From Pseudoflavonifractor sp. 60 (lineage in GTDB: Bacteria > Bacillota > Clostridia > Oscillospirales > Oscillospiraceae): a DNA stretch of 58,552 nt. The translations under genes and the position numbers were made by a program. The notes below the pieces were generated by a model that saw only the letters and a program-made list of their open reading frames with translations, had not been told where the DNA came from and did no database searches. The stretch is from contig NZ_QWKI01000092.1 in assembly GCF_009911645.1 (NCBI RefSeq), positions 1 through 58,552 on the forward strand, given 5' to 3'. Shown here piece after piece: positions 9,732-18,697 of the stretch. Position 1 is the stretch's first letter; every line of letters starts with the position of its first letter.

Positions 9732-9759
9732 AGCAGTCTGTGTAAGCAGGCTGCTTTTT
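9732..9759 (+). terminator. Rho-independent terminator after the toxin gene
   Basis: A 9-bp stem (AGCAGTCTG at 9732-9740 with CAGGCTGCT at 9747-9755, one G-U pair) with a 6-nt loop is followed by a T run. It separates the toxin-antitoxin unit from topB. Confidence 0.8.
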
Positions 9760-9785
9760 GTTTGCCAACAAAGGAGTGTGATTTT

Positions 9786-11831
9786 ATGTATCGCCTTGTA
9801 ATCGCGGAGAAGCCCTCGGTTACTATGAGTATTGCCAAGGTGCTGGGGGCCACGGCCCGGAAGGAGGGCCATATGGAGGGCGGCGGCTGGCTGGTAAGCT
9901 GGTGCATCGGCCATCTGGCGGGACTGGCCGAGCCTGCTGTCTACAACCCCGACTATGACAAGTGGCGGCGGGAGGACTTGCCCATCCTGCCGGAAAGCTG
10001 GCGGTTCACCATCGGAAAGGACAAACGGGAGCAGTTCGACATTCTGCGGACCCTGCTTCGCCGGGAAGATGTGTCCGAGGTGGTGAACGCCTGTGACGCA
10101 GGCCGCGAGGGGGAGCTAATCTTCCGCACCGCCTACCATCTGGCGGGCTGTACCAAGCCCATGAAACGGCTGTGGATTTCCAGCATGGAGGACAGCGCCA
10201 TCCGGGAGGGCTTTGATAATCTCCACCCTGGCAGCGACTATGACGGCCTGCACCAAGCCGCCCTGTGCCGCCAAAAGGCCGATTGGCTGGTGGGTATCAA
10301 CGCCACCCGGCTGTTCTCGGTGCTGTATGGCCGGACACTGAACATCGGGCGCGTTATGTCCCCCACTCTGGCCCTCATCGCCCAGCGGGAGGCGGAGATT
10401 GCCGCCTTTGAGCCGGTTCCGTTCTACACGGTGGAGTTGTCCTGCGGCGGCATGACCCTCACCAGTGAGCGGATCAGCGGCAAGGAGGACGCCGCCGCCA
10501 TCGCCGCCGCCTGCGAGGACAGCGCCGCCATTCTCCAGACAGTGGAACGCCGGGAGAAGTCCGAAAAGTCCCCGGCCCTTTATGACCTGACTACCCTCCA
10601 GCGGGACGCCAACCGCATCCTGGGCTACACCGCCCAACAGACGCTGGACTATTTGCAGGCCCTCTATGAAAAGAAACTGTGTACTTATCCCCGGACGGAC
10701 AGCCGCTTTCTGACGGATGATATGGAAAGTTCTGTCCCTGGTCTGGTGTCCGCCGCCGTCACAATCTGCGGCGTACAGGCAGCAGGGACCGTATCAGCGG
10801 CCCAGGTATGCAGCAGCGGAAAAGTTTCCGACCATCATGCCGTTGTTCCCACGCCCAGCGCCGCCACCGCCGACCTTTCCGCCCTCCCCCTGGGAGAGCA
10901 TGAAATCCTGCGGCTGGTGTCGCTGGCGCTGATCCGGGCGGTCTGCCCGCCCCATCGGTACGCCGAGACCAGCCTGACGGCGGAGTGCGGCGGGCATCGT
11001 TTTACTGCCAAGGGGAAAGCGGTGCTGGATATGGGCTGGCGGGCCTGTGCCGCACTCCCCAAGGACGCCGCTCTGCCGGACGGTCTGGCAGAGGGCCAGT
11101 CGCTGACGGTGGATGCGGTCCAGGTGAAGGAGGGCAAAACGACCCCGCCCAAGCATTTTACGGAGGACACCATCCTCCAGAGTATGGAGACCGCTGGTGT
11201 TGGGGAAATGCCGGAGGACGCGGAGCGGAATGGCATCGGCACCCCCGCCACCCGCGCCGCCATTCTGGAAAAGCTGGTGGCCACCGGGCTTGTGGAACGG
11301 AAGAAAGCCAAGAAGATCACCAGCCTCCTGCCCACCCAGGCGGGCAGCTCCCTTGTCACTGTTCTGCCGGAGGTCCTGCAATCCCCCCTGCTTACCGCAG
11401 ATTGGGAACAGCGGCTGGGCGAAGTAGAGCGCGGGGAGCTGTCCCCGGAGGACTTCATGACCGGGATCGCCGCTATGGTGGATGAGCTGGTGAAAACGTA
11501 CCAGCCTGTTCCCGGCGCGGCGGTGCTGTTCCCCTCGGATAAGGAGGCCGTCGGCCCCTGCCCCCGCTGCGGCGGCGCTGTGGCCGAAAGCAAAAAGGGC
11601 TTTTTCTGTGAAAATCGGGAGTGCCGCTTTGTCCTGTGGAAAGACAGCAAGTTTTTCACCGCCAAGAAAAAGACGCTCACCAAGGCCACCGCTGCCGCCC
11701 TGCTGAAGAAGGGCCGGGTGAAGCTCACCGGCTGTTTCTCGGAGAAAACCGGGAAAACCTATGACGCCACGGTGGTGCTGGAGGACGATGGGGCCAAGAC
11801 AAATTACAAGCTGGTGTTCGACAATGGATAA
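9786..11831 (+). CDS. topB: DNA topoisomerase III (type IA)
   Basis: The protein has 681 aa. The TOPRIM domain starts at the N-terminus (LVIAEKPSVTMSIAKVLGA) and includes NACDAGREGELIFR. The catalytic Tyr is about residue 301 in CTYPRTDSRFL. The C-terminal region carries a zinc ribbon (CPRCGG...CENREC). All key residues are present. Type IA enzymes of this kind are common in ICEs and probably resolve single-stranded transfer or replication intermediates. ATG 9786 follows AAGGAG at 9771. The stop overlaps the next gene by 8 nt. Confidence 0.93.
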   Translation: MYRLVIAEKPSVTMSIAKVLGATARKEGHMEGGGWLVSWCIGHLAGLAEPAVYNPDYDKWRREDLPILPESWRFTIGKDKREQFDILRTLLRREDVSEVVNACDAGREGELIFRTAYHLAGCTKPMKRLWISSMEDSAIREGFDNLHPGSDYDGLHQAALCRQKADWLVGINATRLFSVLYGRTLNIGRVMSPTLALIAQREAEIAAFEPVPFYTVELSCGGMTLTSERISGKEDAAAIAAACEDSAAILQTVERREKSEKSPALYDLTTLQRDANRILGYTAQQTLDYLQALYEKKLCTYPRTDSRFLTDDMESSVPGLVSAAVTICGVQAAGTVSAAQVCSSGKVSDHHAVVPTPSAATADLSALPLGEHEILRLVSLALIRAVCPPHRYAETSLTAECGGHRFTAKGKAVLDMGWRACAALPKDAALPDGLAEGQSLTVDAVQVKEGKTTPPKHFTEDTILQSMETAGVGEMPEDAERNGIGTPATRAAILEKLVATGLVERKKAKKITSLLPTQAGSSLVTVLPEVLQSPLLTADWEQRLGEVERGELSPEDFMTGIAAMVDELVKTYQPVPGAAVLFPSDKEAVGPCPRCGGAVAESKKGFFCENRECRFVLWKDSKFFTAKKKTLTKATAAALLKKGRVKLTGCFSEKTGKTYDATVVLEDDGAKTNYKLVFDNG

Positions 11832-12189
11832 GCTGCCCCGTATGGATGATAGCCAGTTCCGGCGGGTGAAAAAGCTCATCCGCCGCCTGTGCGCCAACTG
11901 CGAGAGCGGCAACTGCCTCCTGCTGGACGATGGGGACCCCTGCCCCTGTCCGCAGATGATTTCCAACACCTTAATCTGCAAATACTTCCGCGCCGCCGTC
12001 CTGCCAGCAGACCAGGAGTTGCACGGGGAGATCATGGCGGCACGGCCTGTCAAGTGCTGCTGTATCTGCGCCGCACCGATTTTTTCCCGCTCCAATTCGG
12101 TGAAATACTGCCCTGCCTGCGCCGCCAGGGAACGCCGCAGACGGGACCGGGAGCGGAAAGCCAAAGCGGCCTCGCACTTCCGCAAATAG
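11824..12189 (+). CDS. Cysteine-rich VLP protein
   Basis: The 121-aa protein has three Cys clusters: LCANCESGNC with DGDPCPCPQ, then KCCCICAAPIF, then YCPACAARERRRR. The pattern matches the Cys_rich_VLP family of conjugative transposons, probably a metal-binding protein of unknown role. The spacing of the last two clusters resembles a zinc ribbon. The start overlaps the topB stop, indicating coupled translation. The C-terminus is very basic and may bind nucleic acid. Confidence 0.82.
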   Translation: MDKLPRMDDSQFRRVKKLIRRLCANCESGNCLLLDDGDPCPCPQMISNTLICKYFRAAVLPADQELHGEIMAARPVKCCCICAAPIFSRSNSVKYCPACAARERRRRDRERKAKAASHFRK

Positions 12190-12194
12190 AGGGC

Positions 12195-12223
12195 TTGAAA
12201 GCCTTGCGGCACAAGGCTTTCAA
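12195..12223 (+). promoter_or_regulatory. Perfect hairpin in the gap before the ArdC-like gene
   Basis: TTGAAAGCCTTG at 12195-12206 and its exact reverse complement at 12212-12223 form a 12-bp stem with a 5-nt loop. No T run follows, so it is not a classic terminator. The rest of the 166-bp gap holds a looser pairing between about 12266 and 12335, then AAAGGAGA before the GTG start. It could control translation or transcript stability. Confidence 0.6.
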
Positions 12224-12355
12224 AACGCCAAACCGCCCAGGGATGTAACTTTACCCTCGAAGGGCCAAAATGGACCTCTACTTGCGGAATTTTGCCCCGC
12301 ATAGGACGATTCGGTTTCCTGTACGGGGCCATTTTGAAGAAAGGAGATTTTTGCC

Positions 12356-15307
12356 GTGGCAGACAAAAAGCCCAGCAACCGGGAACGGATCAAGGAAATT
12401 GTGGCCGGGATTGAGGCAAACATACAAGACCTGTTCCAGAGCGACAAATTTGCGGACTATCTCCGCACCATATCCCGGTTTCACAACTATTCCTATAACA
12501 ATACCATCCTCATCCATATGCAGATGCCCAGCGCCACCCATGTGGCCGGGTTCAACAAGTGGAAAAATCAGTTTGGCCGTCATGTGAAAAAGGGGGAAAA
12601 GGGCCTGACGATCATCGCCCCCACACCCTTCAAAAAGCGTATTGAGGAAATGAAGCTGGACCCGGACACCAGAGCGCCGGTATTGGACAATGACGGAAAT
12701 GTTGTCATGGAGGAACGAGAGATTGAGATTCCCCTGTTCCGCCCGGTCAAGGTGTTCGATGTGAGCCAGACCGAGGGCAGGCCCCTCCCCAGCCTTGTTT
12801 CCAGCCTGACCGGGGATGTGCAGCAGTACGAGGCGTTCATGGAGGCCCTGCGGCGTGCCTCCCCGGTGCCGATGCAGTTCAAGCCGCTGCGGGAGGGGCT
12901 GGACGGTTTTTTGAGCCTGAAAGATCAGACCATCACCATCCGGGAGGGCATGAGCCAGGTGCAGACGGTGTGCGCCGCCGTCCATGAGATCACCCACGCC
13001 ATGCTTCACAACCGGGAGCGGGAGCAGCTCACCGCCGCCGCTGGGATTACAGATCGGGAACCACTCAAACCGAAAGATAAGAACACAAAGGAAGTGGAGG
13101 CGGAAAGCGTCTCCTATACCGTCTGCCAGTATTATGGCATTGAGACCAGTGCCAACAGTCTGGGCTACATCGCCACATGGTCCAAGGATAAGAGCCTGCC
13201 GGAACTGAAAGCCAGCCTGGAGACCATCTCCAAGACTGCGAATATCCTCATCACCAGCATTGACCGCCATTTTCAAGAGATTTGCAAGGAACAGGGCATT
13301 GACCTGACCGCCCAGCAGCCGGAGCAGGACGCGCCCTCTGCCGCGCCCGACAACCTGGAACAGTTTGCCGCTGATTTATACGATTTTATGGATCAGCTTT
13401 ATCAGGAGGGAGTTCTGAAACACCCGTTTACCCAGGACCCCAGGGAGCGGTCCATCGCTGACCTTGTAATTGAAATGCGGAAAGGTTATTTTGAAGGTGT
13501 GCGCGGCCCGCTGAATTATCTGATCGAACATACTGACTTGATACATACCGACCTAACAAAAGCCAAGGCGATGCTGGCAAGGCTGGATGGGCTGGTCCAG
13601 ACGCAGGACGCGCCAGCGGCGGAGCTGCCGCCTGACACCCCGGAGCGGTTCATCAGCGATATGCTGGATATGCTGGACCATCTGTATCAGGCGGGGCTTA
13701 TCAAAAAGAATTTTCCCCCTGACAACCGGGAACAGACCAAGGCAAATCTGGTCCGTACCCTGCATATCAACCCTTCCATCGTCCGGGCCACTCTGGAGCA
13801 GTTCGTCCAACAGGACACCGGCGCGGCGGAGGCAAAGGTTATGTTGGAACGGCTGGATGGGCTGGCGGAATCTGTGCCGCTGAAAGAATATGTCTACAAA
13901 ATGGAGGCCAACTCCCAGACTGTGGGCGCAGCTGACCAGCAGTTTATCCAGGCATATGAAAGAACATCGAAAGGGACCTTAAAGCCGGATCGGGTGCTGT
14001 TTTTTGGCACGGCTGATAGATGCGCCGGTCTGCTGAAAAAGCTGCAATCCGGCGAATTGAAACCGGATGATTTTTTCCAACCCGGCACAGCCAGAATCAG
14101 TCATTACAAAACCAAAGACGGCGCGGAGCTGGATGCTTTTGTAGGGCCAGATGATAAGGTATATATGGGCAGGCGCGACCACTATGACAATCGCGGCCAT
14201 TACCTCAATGCGGACAAGTCCTTGCTGTACCTCTCCGATAATACGGTGATGTTCGATTTTGTCTCCGGGAGCAGCTATGCCGTTACCCAGGCGGAGCTGC
14301 TGGCCCAGGGCTGTTTTACGATGGAGGACTATGCCGAGTTTGATGCCCTGCGTGTTGGCGTGCTGGCACAATTTGAGCAGGTCGAGCAGCTGTTGTTCGC
14401 CGGGGAGCCGTTCAGCTTCACCCAGCCGGATGCGGCGGAGCAGGCGGCGGTTGCCGAGGCGCAGGATAAACAGGAAAGCCGTCTGGACGAATACCCCCTG
14501 CCGGACCCAGCCTTTCCCGCTGACGAGCTGGAACAGAACTACGGCTATTCGGGCGGCGATCTGCTGCCCCTGTCCAGGGAACGGGCGGCGGAGCTGATGG
14601 AACAGGATTTGACCGTCTACATGGTGGAGGCTGGCGAGAATCCCGCTATGGTCTTTGACCGGGACGATCTCATGGAGCAGCCGGAGGGCATGATGTTTGC
14701 CGTTCCCCGCAAGGAATGGGAGGAAAGCCCGGAATTTCACCAGTGCATTGTGGACCGGCTGAATCACCAGGAGGAACGGGAACGGGCCTTTCTCGACTAC
14801 GGCGGGGACTGCTTTGCTATTTATCAGATAAAGGACGGCGCTGAACAACGCGACCTCCACTTTATGAACATGGACTGGCTGATGTCCAAGGGGCTGACCG
14901 CTGACCGGGACAATTATGATCTGGTCTATACGGGAGAGCTGGCGGCGGGGCAGGGTTCGAGCGCCCTGGAACGGCTGTGGGAAAAATTCAACATCAACCA
15001 TCCGGCGGACTATCACCGGCCCTCCATGTCTGTCAGTGACATCGTTGCGGTCAAGCAGGACGGCGTGGTATCCTTCCATTACTGCGACAGTTTTGGCTTT
15101 GCGAAAGTGCCGGACTTCATCAGCCAGAAGCCCTCGGTGGCCGAGTTAGAGGCCCAGGCCAAGGCGGGGCAGGCTATTTCCCTGACGGATTTAGCAGGTG
15201 CTGTCCACCGGGAAAAGAAAAAATCCGTTGTGGCCCAGCTCAAAAACCAGCCAGCCCAGGAACGAAAAAAGACAGCGCCCAAAAAGAGCGCGGAAAAGGA
15301 GCGGTAA
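12356..15307 (+). CDS. ArdC-like / zinc metallopeptidase / YodL-DUF4316 multidomain protein
   Basis: The protein has 983 aa, starting at GTG 12356 after AAAGGAGA. Residues 1-130 match the ArdC N-terminal domain that binds single-stranded DNA (FHNYSYNNTILIHMQMP; WKNQFGRHVKKGEKG). A metallopeptidase-like domain follows, with HEITHAMLH at about residue 210. The middle has two repeated helical segments (QFAADLYDFMDQLYQEG and ISDMLDMLDHLYQAG). The C-terminal third contains YodL (LTVYMVEAGENPAMVF; DCFAIYQIKDG) and a DUF4316-like domain (SVSDIVAVKQDG). It is probably an antirestriction or ssDNA-protecting protein acting in the recipient. The Lys-rich end encodes the ribosome binding site of the next gene. 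Confidence 0.84.
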   Translation: MADKKPSNRERIKEIVAGIEANIQDLFQSDKFADYLRTISRFHNYSYNNTILIHMQMPSATHVAGFNKWKNQFGRHVKKGEKGLTIIAPTPFKKRIEEMKLDPDTRAPVLDNDGNVVMEEREIEIPLFRPVKVFDVSQTEGRPLPSLVSSLTGDVQQYEAFMEALRRASPVPMQFKPLREGLDGFLSLKDQTITIREGMSQVQTVCAAVHEITHAMLHNREREQLTAAAGITDREPLKPKDKNTKEVEAESVSYTVCQYYGIETSANSLGYIATWSKDKSLPELKASLETISKTANILITSIDRHFQEICKEQGIDLTAQQPEQDAPSAAPDNLEQFAADLYDFMDQLYQEGVLKHPFTQDPRERSIADLVIEMRKGYFEGVRGPLNYLIEHTDLIHTDLTKAKAMLARLDGLVQTQDAPAAELPPDTPERFISDMLDMLDHLYQAGLIKKNFPPDNREQTKANLVRTLHINPSIVRATLEQFVQQDTGAAEAKVMLERLDGLAESVPLKEYVYKMEANSQTVGAADQQFIQAYERTSKGTLKPDRVLFFGTADRCAGLLKKLQSGELKPDDFFQPGTARISHYKTKDGAELDAFVGPDDKVYMGRRDHYDNRGHYLNADKSLLYLSDNTVMFDFVSGSSYAVTQAELLAQGCFTMEDYAEFDALRVGVLAQFEQVEQLLFAGEPFSFTQPDAAEQAAVAEAQDKQESRLDEYPLPDPAFPADELEQNYGYSGGDLLPLSRERAAELMEQDLTVYMVEAGENPAMVFDRDDLMEQPEGMMFAVPRKEWEESPEFHQCIVDRLNHQEERERAFLDYGGDCFAIYQIKDGAEQRDLHFMNMDWLMSKGLTADRDNYDLVYTGELAAGQGSSALERLWEKFNINHPADYHRPSMSVSDIVAVKQDGVVSFHYCDSFGFAKVPDFISQKPSVAELEAQAKAGQAISLTDLAGAVHREKKKSVVAQLKNQPAQERKKTAPKKSAEKER

Positions 15308-15311
15308 GGAA

Positions 15312-15551
15312 ATGAACGATTTTACATTTGAGGAACAGAATCTGGTATGTATTTACAATAGTTCCGGCACCCGTGCGGGCGTGATCGTCGCCCTCACCGA
15401 GATGCGGGGCTATCTGGAGCCGGACGAGGACGAGCTGCGGACGCTGACGGACAGCGCCCTTTCCAAGCTGGGACGCATGACCGATGCGGAGTTTACCGCT
15501 CTGGACCTGTTCCCGGACTTTGAGACGGAGGACCCTGCCTATGGCAAGTAA
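15312..15551 (+). CDS. Transposon-transfer assisting protein (TTRAP)
   Basis: The protein has 79 aa, with a conserved start (NDFTFEEQNLVCIYN) and an acidic middle (EMRGYLEPDEDELRTLTDSALSKL), both typical of the TTRAP family. It is thought to assist transfer by an unknown mechanism. ATG 15312 lies 5 nt after the previous stop, and its ribosome binding site (AAGGAG) is inside the last codons of the upstream gene. It overlaps the start of the giant helicase by 11 nt. Confidence 0.82.
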   Translation: MNDFTFEEQNLVCIYNSSGTRAGVIVALTEMRGYLEPDEDELRTLTDSALSKLGRMTDAEFTALDLFPDFETEDPAYGK

Positions 15552-15855
15552 GCTCCAAGCCTATGCACAAATGGCCGACCATGCCGCCCGCCAGATCACC
15601 GGCAACTATCAGGAATGGACGGCCTTTCTCTCCACGGCGGGCCGTCTCTATAAATATCCGTACCCCGAACAGCTCCTGATTCACGCCCAGCGGCCCAACG
15701 CCACAGCCTGTGCGGAATATGATTTCTGGAACCAGCGGATGCGCCGGTATGTGCGGCGGGGAGCCACGGGTATTGCCATCATCGACAACAGCGCTGTGGA
15801 AGTACCGGGAGGAATATCAGGACACGGTATCGGCGGCGCTGGGGCAGCGGTTTGA
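15541..15855 (+). pseudogene. Giant methylase-helicase, fragment 1 (N-terminus)
   Basis: ATG 15541 opens the very large ICE protein that joins an N6-adenine methylase to an SNF2-type helicase. The start (MASKLQAYAQMADHAARQI...YPYPEQLLIHAQRP) is typical. The correct frame holds to about 15793 (RRGATGIAIIDNS). After this, the same frame reads unrelated residues to a stop at 15855, and the true sequence resumes in another frame at WKYREEYQD. By memory of relatives, 25-30 residues are missing here, so this is a deletion with frame change rather than one slipped base. Confidence 0.8.
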
Positions 15856-18697
15856 CGTGTCCGGCAGCGACCTCGTGGAACAGTTTGAGAAGATCGCCGC
15901 CCAGCTTGCGGCGGAATATTGGGACGATCACCAGCAGGACATCCTCCGCATCGTTGACGGCAGCTTTTTGGAGGAGTATGATGAGTTCAACATCGGAGCG
16001 CAGTTCCGAAATGCCGCCGCCGTCAGCATCGCCTACACCCTCATGTCCCGCTGCGGCCTGGAGCCGGAAAACTACTTTGAACATGAGGATTTCCTGAGTT
16101 TTTTCGATTTCAACACCCAGGACACCATCACGGAGCTGGGTACGGCGGTCAGTTTGGGGAGCGAAACGGTGCTGCGGCAGATCGAAGTCACCATCAAAAA
16201 ATATGAGCGGGAAAAATCCGCAGAAAGGAACGCTGAACATGGAGAACAATCTGACCTACACCCAAGTGGGAGATTACCTGATCCCCAATCTGGCCCTGCC
16301 GGAGCAGCCGGACCGGGACCTGGGCAGGTACGGGAGGATGCGCCGGACGTATCTGAAGGAGCATCGTCCGGGACTGTTCAACCGCCTGACGCTGAACGGG
16401 ACACTGTTCAGCCACCTGTTGGAGATCGAGGACGCGGCGAACAGCCGTCTGGAGCAGATGATGCCGCAGTTGGCGAAGGCGGCGGGAGCCACGGAGCAGT
16501 TGAAAGCCCACGATCAGATGAAGTGGGTGGGGCTGATGAACACCTGCAAGGCACAGGCGGAGGAAGTTATCATGTCGGAGCTGATTTACAACTGACACCC
16601 CAAGAGCCGGAGCCGCAGGCGAACGGCGATTGGCCGGCGGAAGGGGTGCCTTGGGTGCAGCTAAGTTTTATGCCCCCGGAAATCCCGTCCCAGCGGGAGC
16701 AGATGGAGGCCATTGGAGAAGCAGAGAGCGCAGACGCGCCCTCTGCTTGTTTTCTCCCCCAGGCCGAGGTGGACCGGGCGCTGCGGGGATATGGCGGCAA
16801 GCTGAAAATTTTTGATCTGTACCATCAGAATCTTCCCACCAAAAGCATTGTTGCAGCAATCCGAAAAGAGTATGGCACATCAGGCGGCGGCTTTGTCCTC
16901 TCGGATGGGTCTCATATGTTTCTGGACTACCGGCCCAACACCGGCATGGAGTTTTGGCGTTATACTAAGGACAAAAAATTTATTGTCAAGTGGGCCGCTG
17001 TGGAAAAGCGTATTCGTCAGCTCATCCAGGAGGGCAGTTACCTTACGCCGGAGGAATTGGAGCAATACCAGCAAATGCACTCAGAGCAGATACAATCGGA
17101 AATGGAACGCCCCGTTCATGTGCCAGGGGCTACACCGCCTATCCCGGCCACAATTCCATTGAGGGAAATCACCCAGGCCGATATAGATGCCGCCCTCCAG
17201 GAGTGGAACGGCGATATTGCCAGCAAACGCCGGGTACAGCAGTACATGACTGGCCATGCCCGTGACCGGGACACGGCGGAGTGGCTGAAAAATGAGTACG
17301 GCGATAGTCTCCCTGCGTTTCCTGTTACAGTAGAGGGCGCGGCCACCGATCTGCCCTGGACAAAAGTACAGCGCTGCCTTGCCTGTCTGGTGAAGGAGGA
17401 CAGATTTTTCACCGAGAAGGAACTGGACAATTTTGAGGACATAGATGCCGCCGCCATCCGGGAGCATCTGGAACAGGACAGCCCCTCCGAGTTTGTGGAG
17501 CAGGTCATGGCCGATGCGGAACGGCTGGCGGGGCAGGATTCCGGCACCGCGCCTACCATCCGGGAGACCTATGACCGCTATAAACCTATCATCCGGGATT
17601 TGGTGCTGGCAGATGTGGCCTATCAAAACGCCTGCAAGAACAGCGATAAAGATACCGCCCTGTTAGAAGGAAACGAAGCGGTCAAACGGGCGGCATCCGC
17701 TATTATGGGGCCGGACTATAATCTGGCCCCGGATTTCATGCGGTTGTATTTTGATATGGCAGACTTCCATAACCGGCTGCATCGGGAGATCATAGATGAG
17801 ACATACCCCGTCCTCTCCCAGCTCCAGCAGGAGCAAAATGACGCTCCAGACATAACTGGATATGAGGATGAAATGCCGCCCTGGGGCACAGAAATAGGCA
17901 GTCATTCCCCTTGGGGCAAAGTGCAGATGAGCGATCAGTTTGCGGACGGCGTGTATGAGATCAGCACCGCCAGTCATGGCGGGATTATGATACGGGAAAC
18001 AGAGGCGAAAGAACTGCTTTCGCCTGAAACCTTAGCCGCTGGCGGCACTGAATATGGATGGTGCTACTATGAGGAAGATGAGGCCGCATCCGTAGTCATT
18101 CGTGAATTGCTGGACAGGGGCATACCCGCAGCACCGTCGTTTGTGCGCTGTGAGTACAGCGAAACTCACGCTTTCTTTCAAGAAAACAAAATCTATTCTG
18201 TCGCTGAATTTGACCGGCTGATGAAGCAGGCGGATGACAGGCGTGTAGCGGGCAGAGAAGCCGCCATAAAGAAGTATGGGACGGAACAGAGATGGATTGA
18301 ATCCAAAGACCCGGAGTTTGATGAATTTTTCGGCTATGACAAGGTTTCGTTCGTCATTGTTTTGCCGGATGGCGTAAGGGTTTGGGGCCGTCAGGATGTA
18401 GGCGCTGGCTACGGCGGACTGCTGGACTACCTCCGTCAAAATGAAAAATATCGCGATATTGTTCCCATTTTGCAGCAGGCCACAGAGCGGGAAAGGCGGC
18501 GGCGCTGCCCCCGGACCTCTCTGACCGGCCCGTTACCCGCGAGGGGAACACCATCACCATCGGGAGCGGAGACGCTGCCCATGAGGTTGACATCACCGTT
18601 TCTGACGAGGACTGGCAAACCATCCAGGAGGTTGTTGGCGCAACAGGTCAGCCGCCCCACGACCCTCTGGCCCCGCCTTACAAACCCGGCGATATAG
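15797..18697 (+). pseudogene. Giant methylase-helicase, fragment 2
   Basis: This fragment continues the helicase protein in a new frame from about 15797 (WKYREEYQDTVSAALGQRF, then FLEEYDEFNIGAQFRNAA). A long Gly/Asp/Glu/Pro-rich linker spans about 16245-16590 and coincides with the overprinted tnpV gene. Several mixed alpha/beta segments follow, including FDLYHQNLPTKSIVAAIRKEYG and GYDKVSFVIVLPDG. The frame is lost again at about 18491-18494. There the A-run in GGGAAAGG looks one base short, and the following residues (ALPPDLSDRPVTREGNTITIG) are read in the next frame. The tail from 18495 to 18697 is not real protein. Confidence 0.78.
16239..16595 (+). CDS. tnpV: TnpV protein, overprinted inside the helicase gene
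   Basis: The protein has 118 aa. It starts at ATG 16239 with AAAGGA 9-13 nt upstream. It matches the transposon-encoded TnpV family: ENNLTYTQVGDYLIPNLALP, GRYGRMRRTYLKEHRP, LFNRLTLNGTLFSHLLEIE and HDQMKWVGLMNTCKAQAEE. It sits wholly within helicase fragment 2 but in a different frame on the same strand. The overlapped helicase segment is a low-complexity linker, while the TnpV frame has normal protein composition. TnpV is an accessory protein of Tn4451-type elements with no known function. Confidence 0.8.
   Translation: MENNLTYTQVGDYLIPNLALPEQPDRDLGRYGRMRRTYLKEHRPGLFNRLTLNGTLFSHLLEIEDAANSRLEQMMPQLAKAAGATEQLKAHDQMKWVGLMNTCKAQAEEVIMSELIYN

Noticed and set aside
10794-12332. Long open frame (over 500 codons) on the minus strand opposite topB
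   Set aside because: It mirrors the GC-rich codon pattern of topB, has biased composition and no ribosome binding site; topB is a clear real gene.
13979-15079. 366-codon minus-strand frame opposite the ArdC-like gene
   Set aside because: Shadow of the plus-strand gene; no motif or ribosome binding site.
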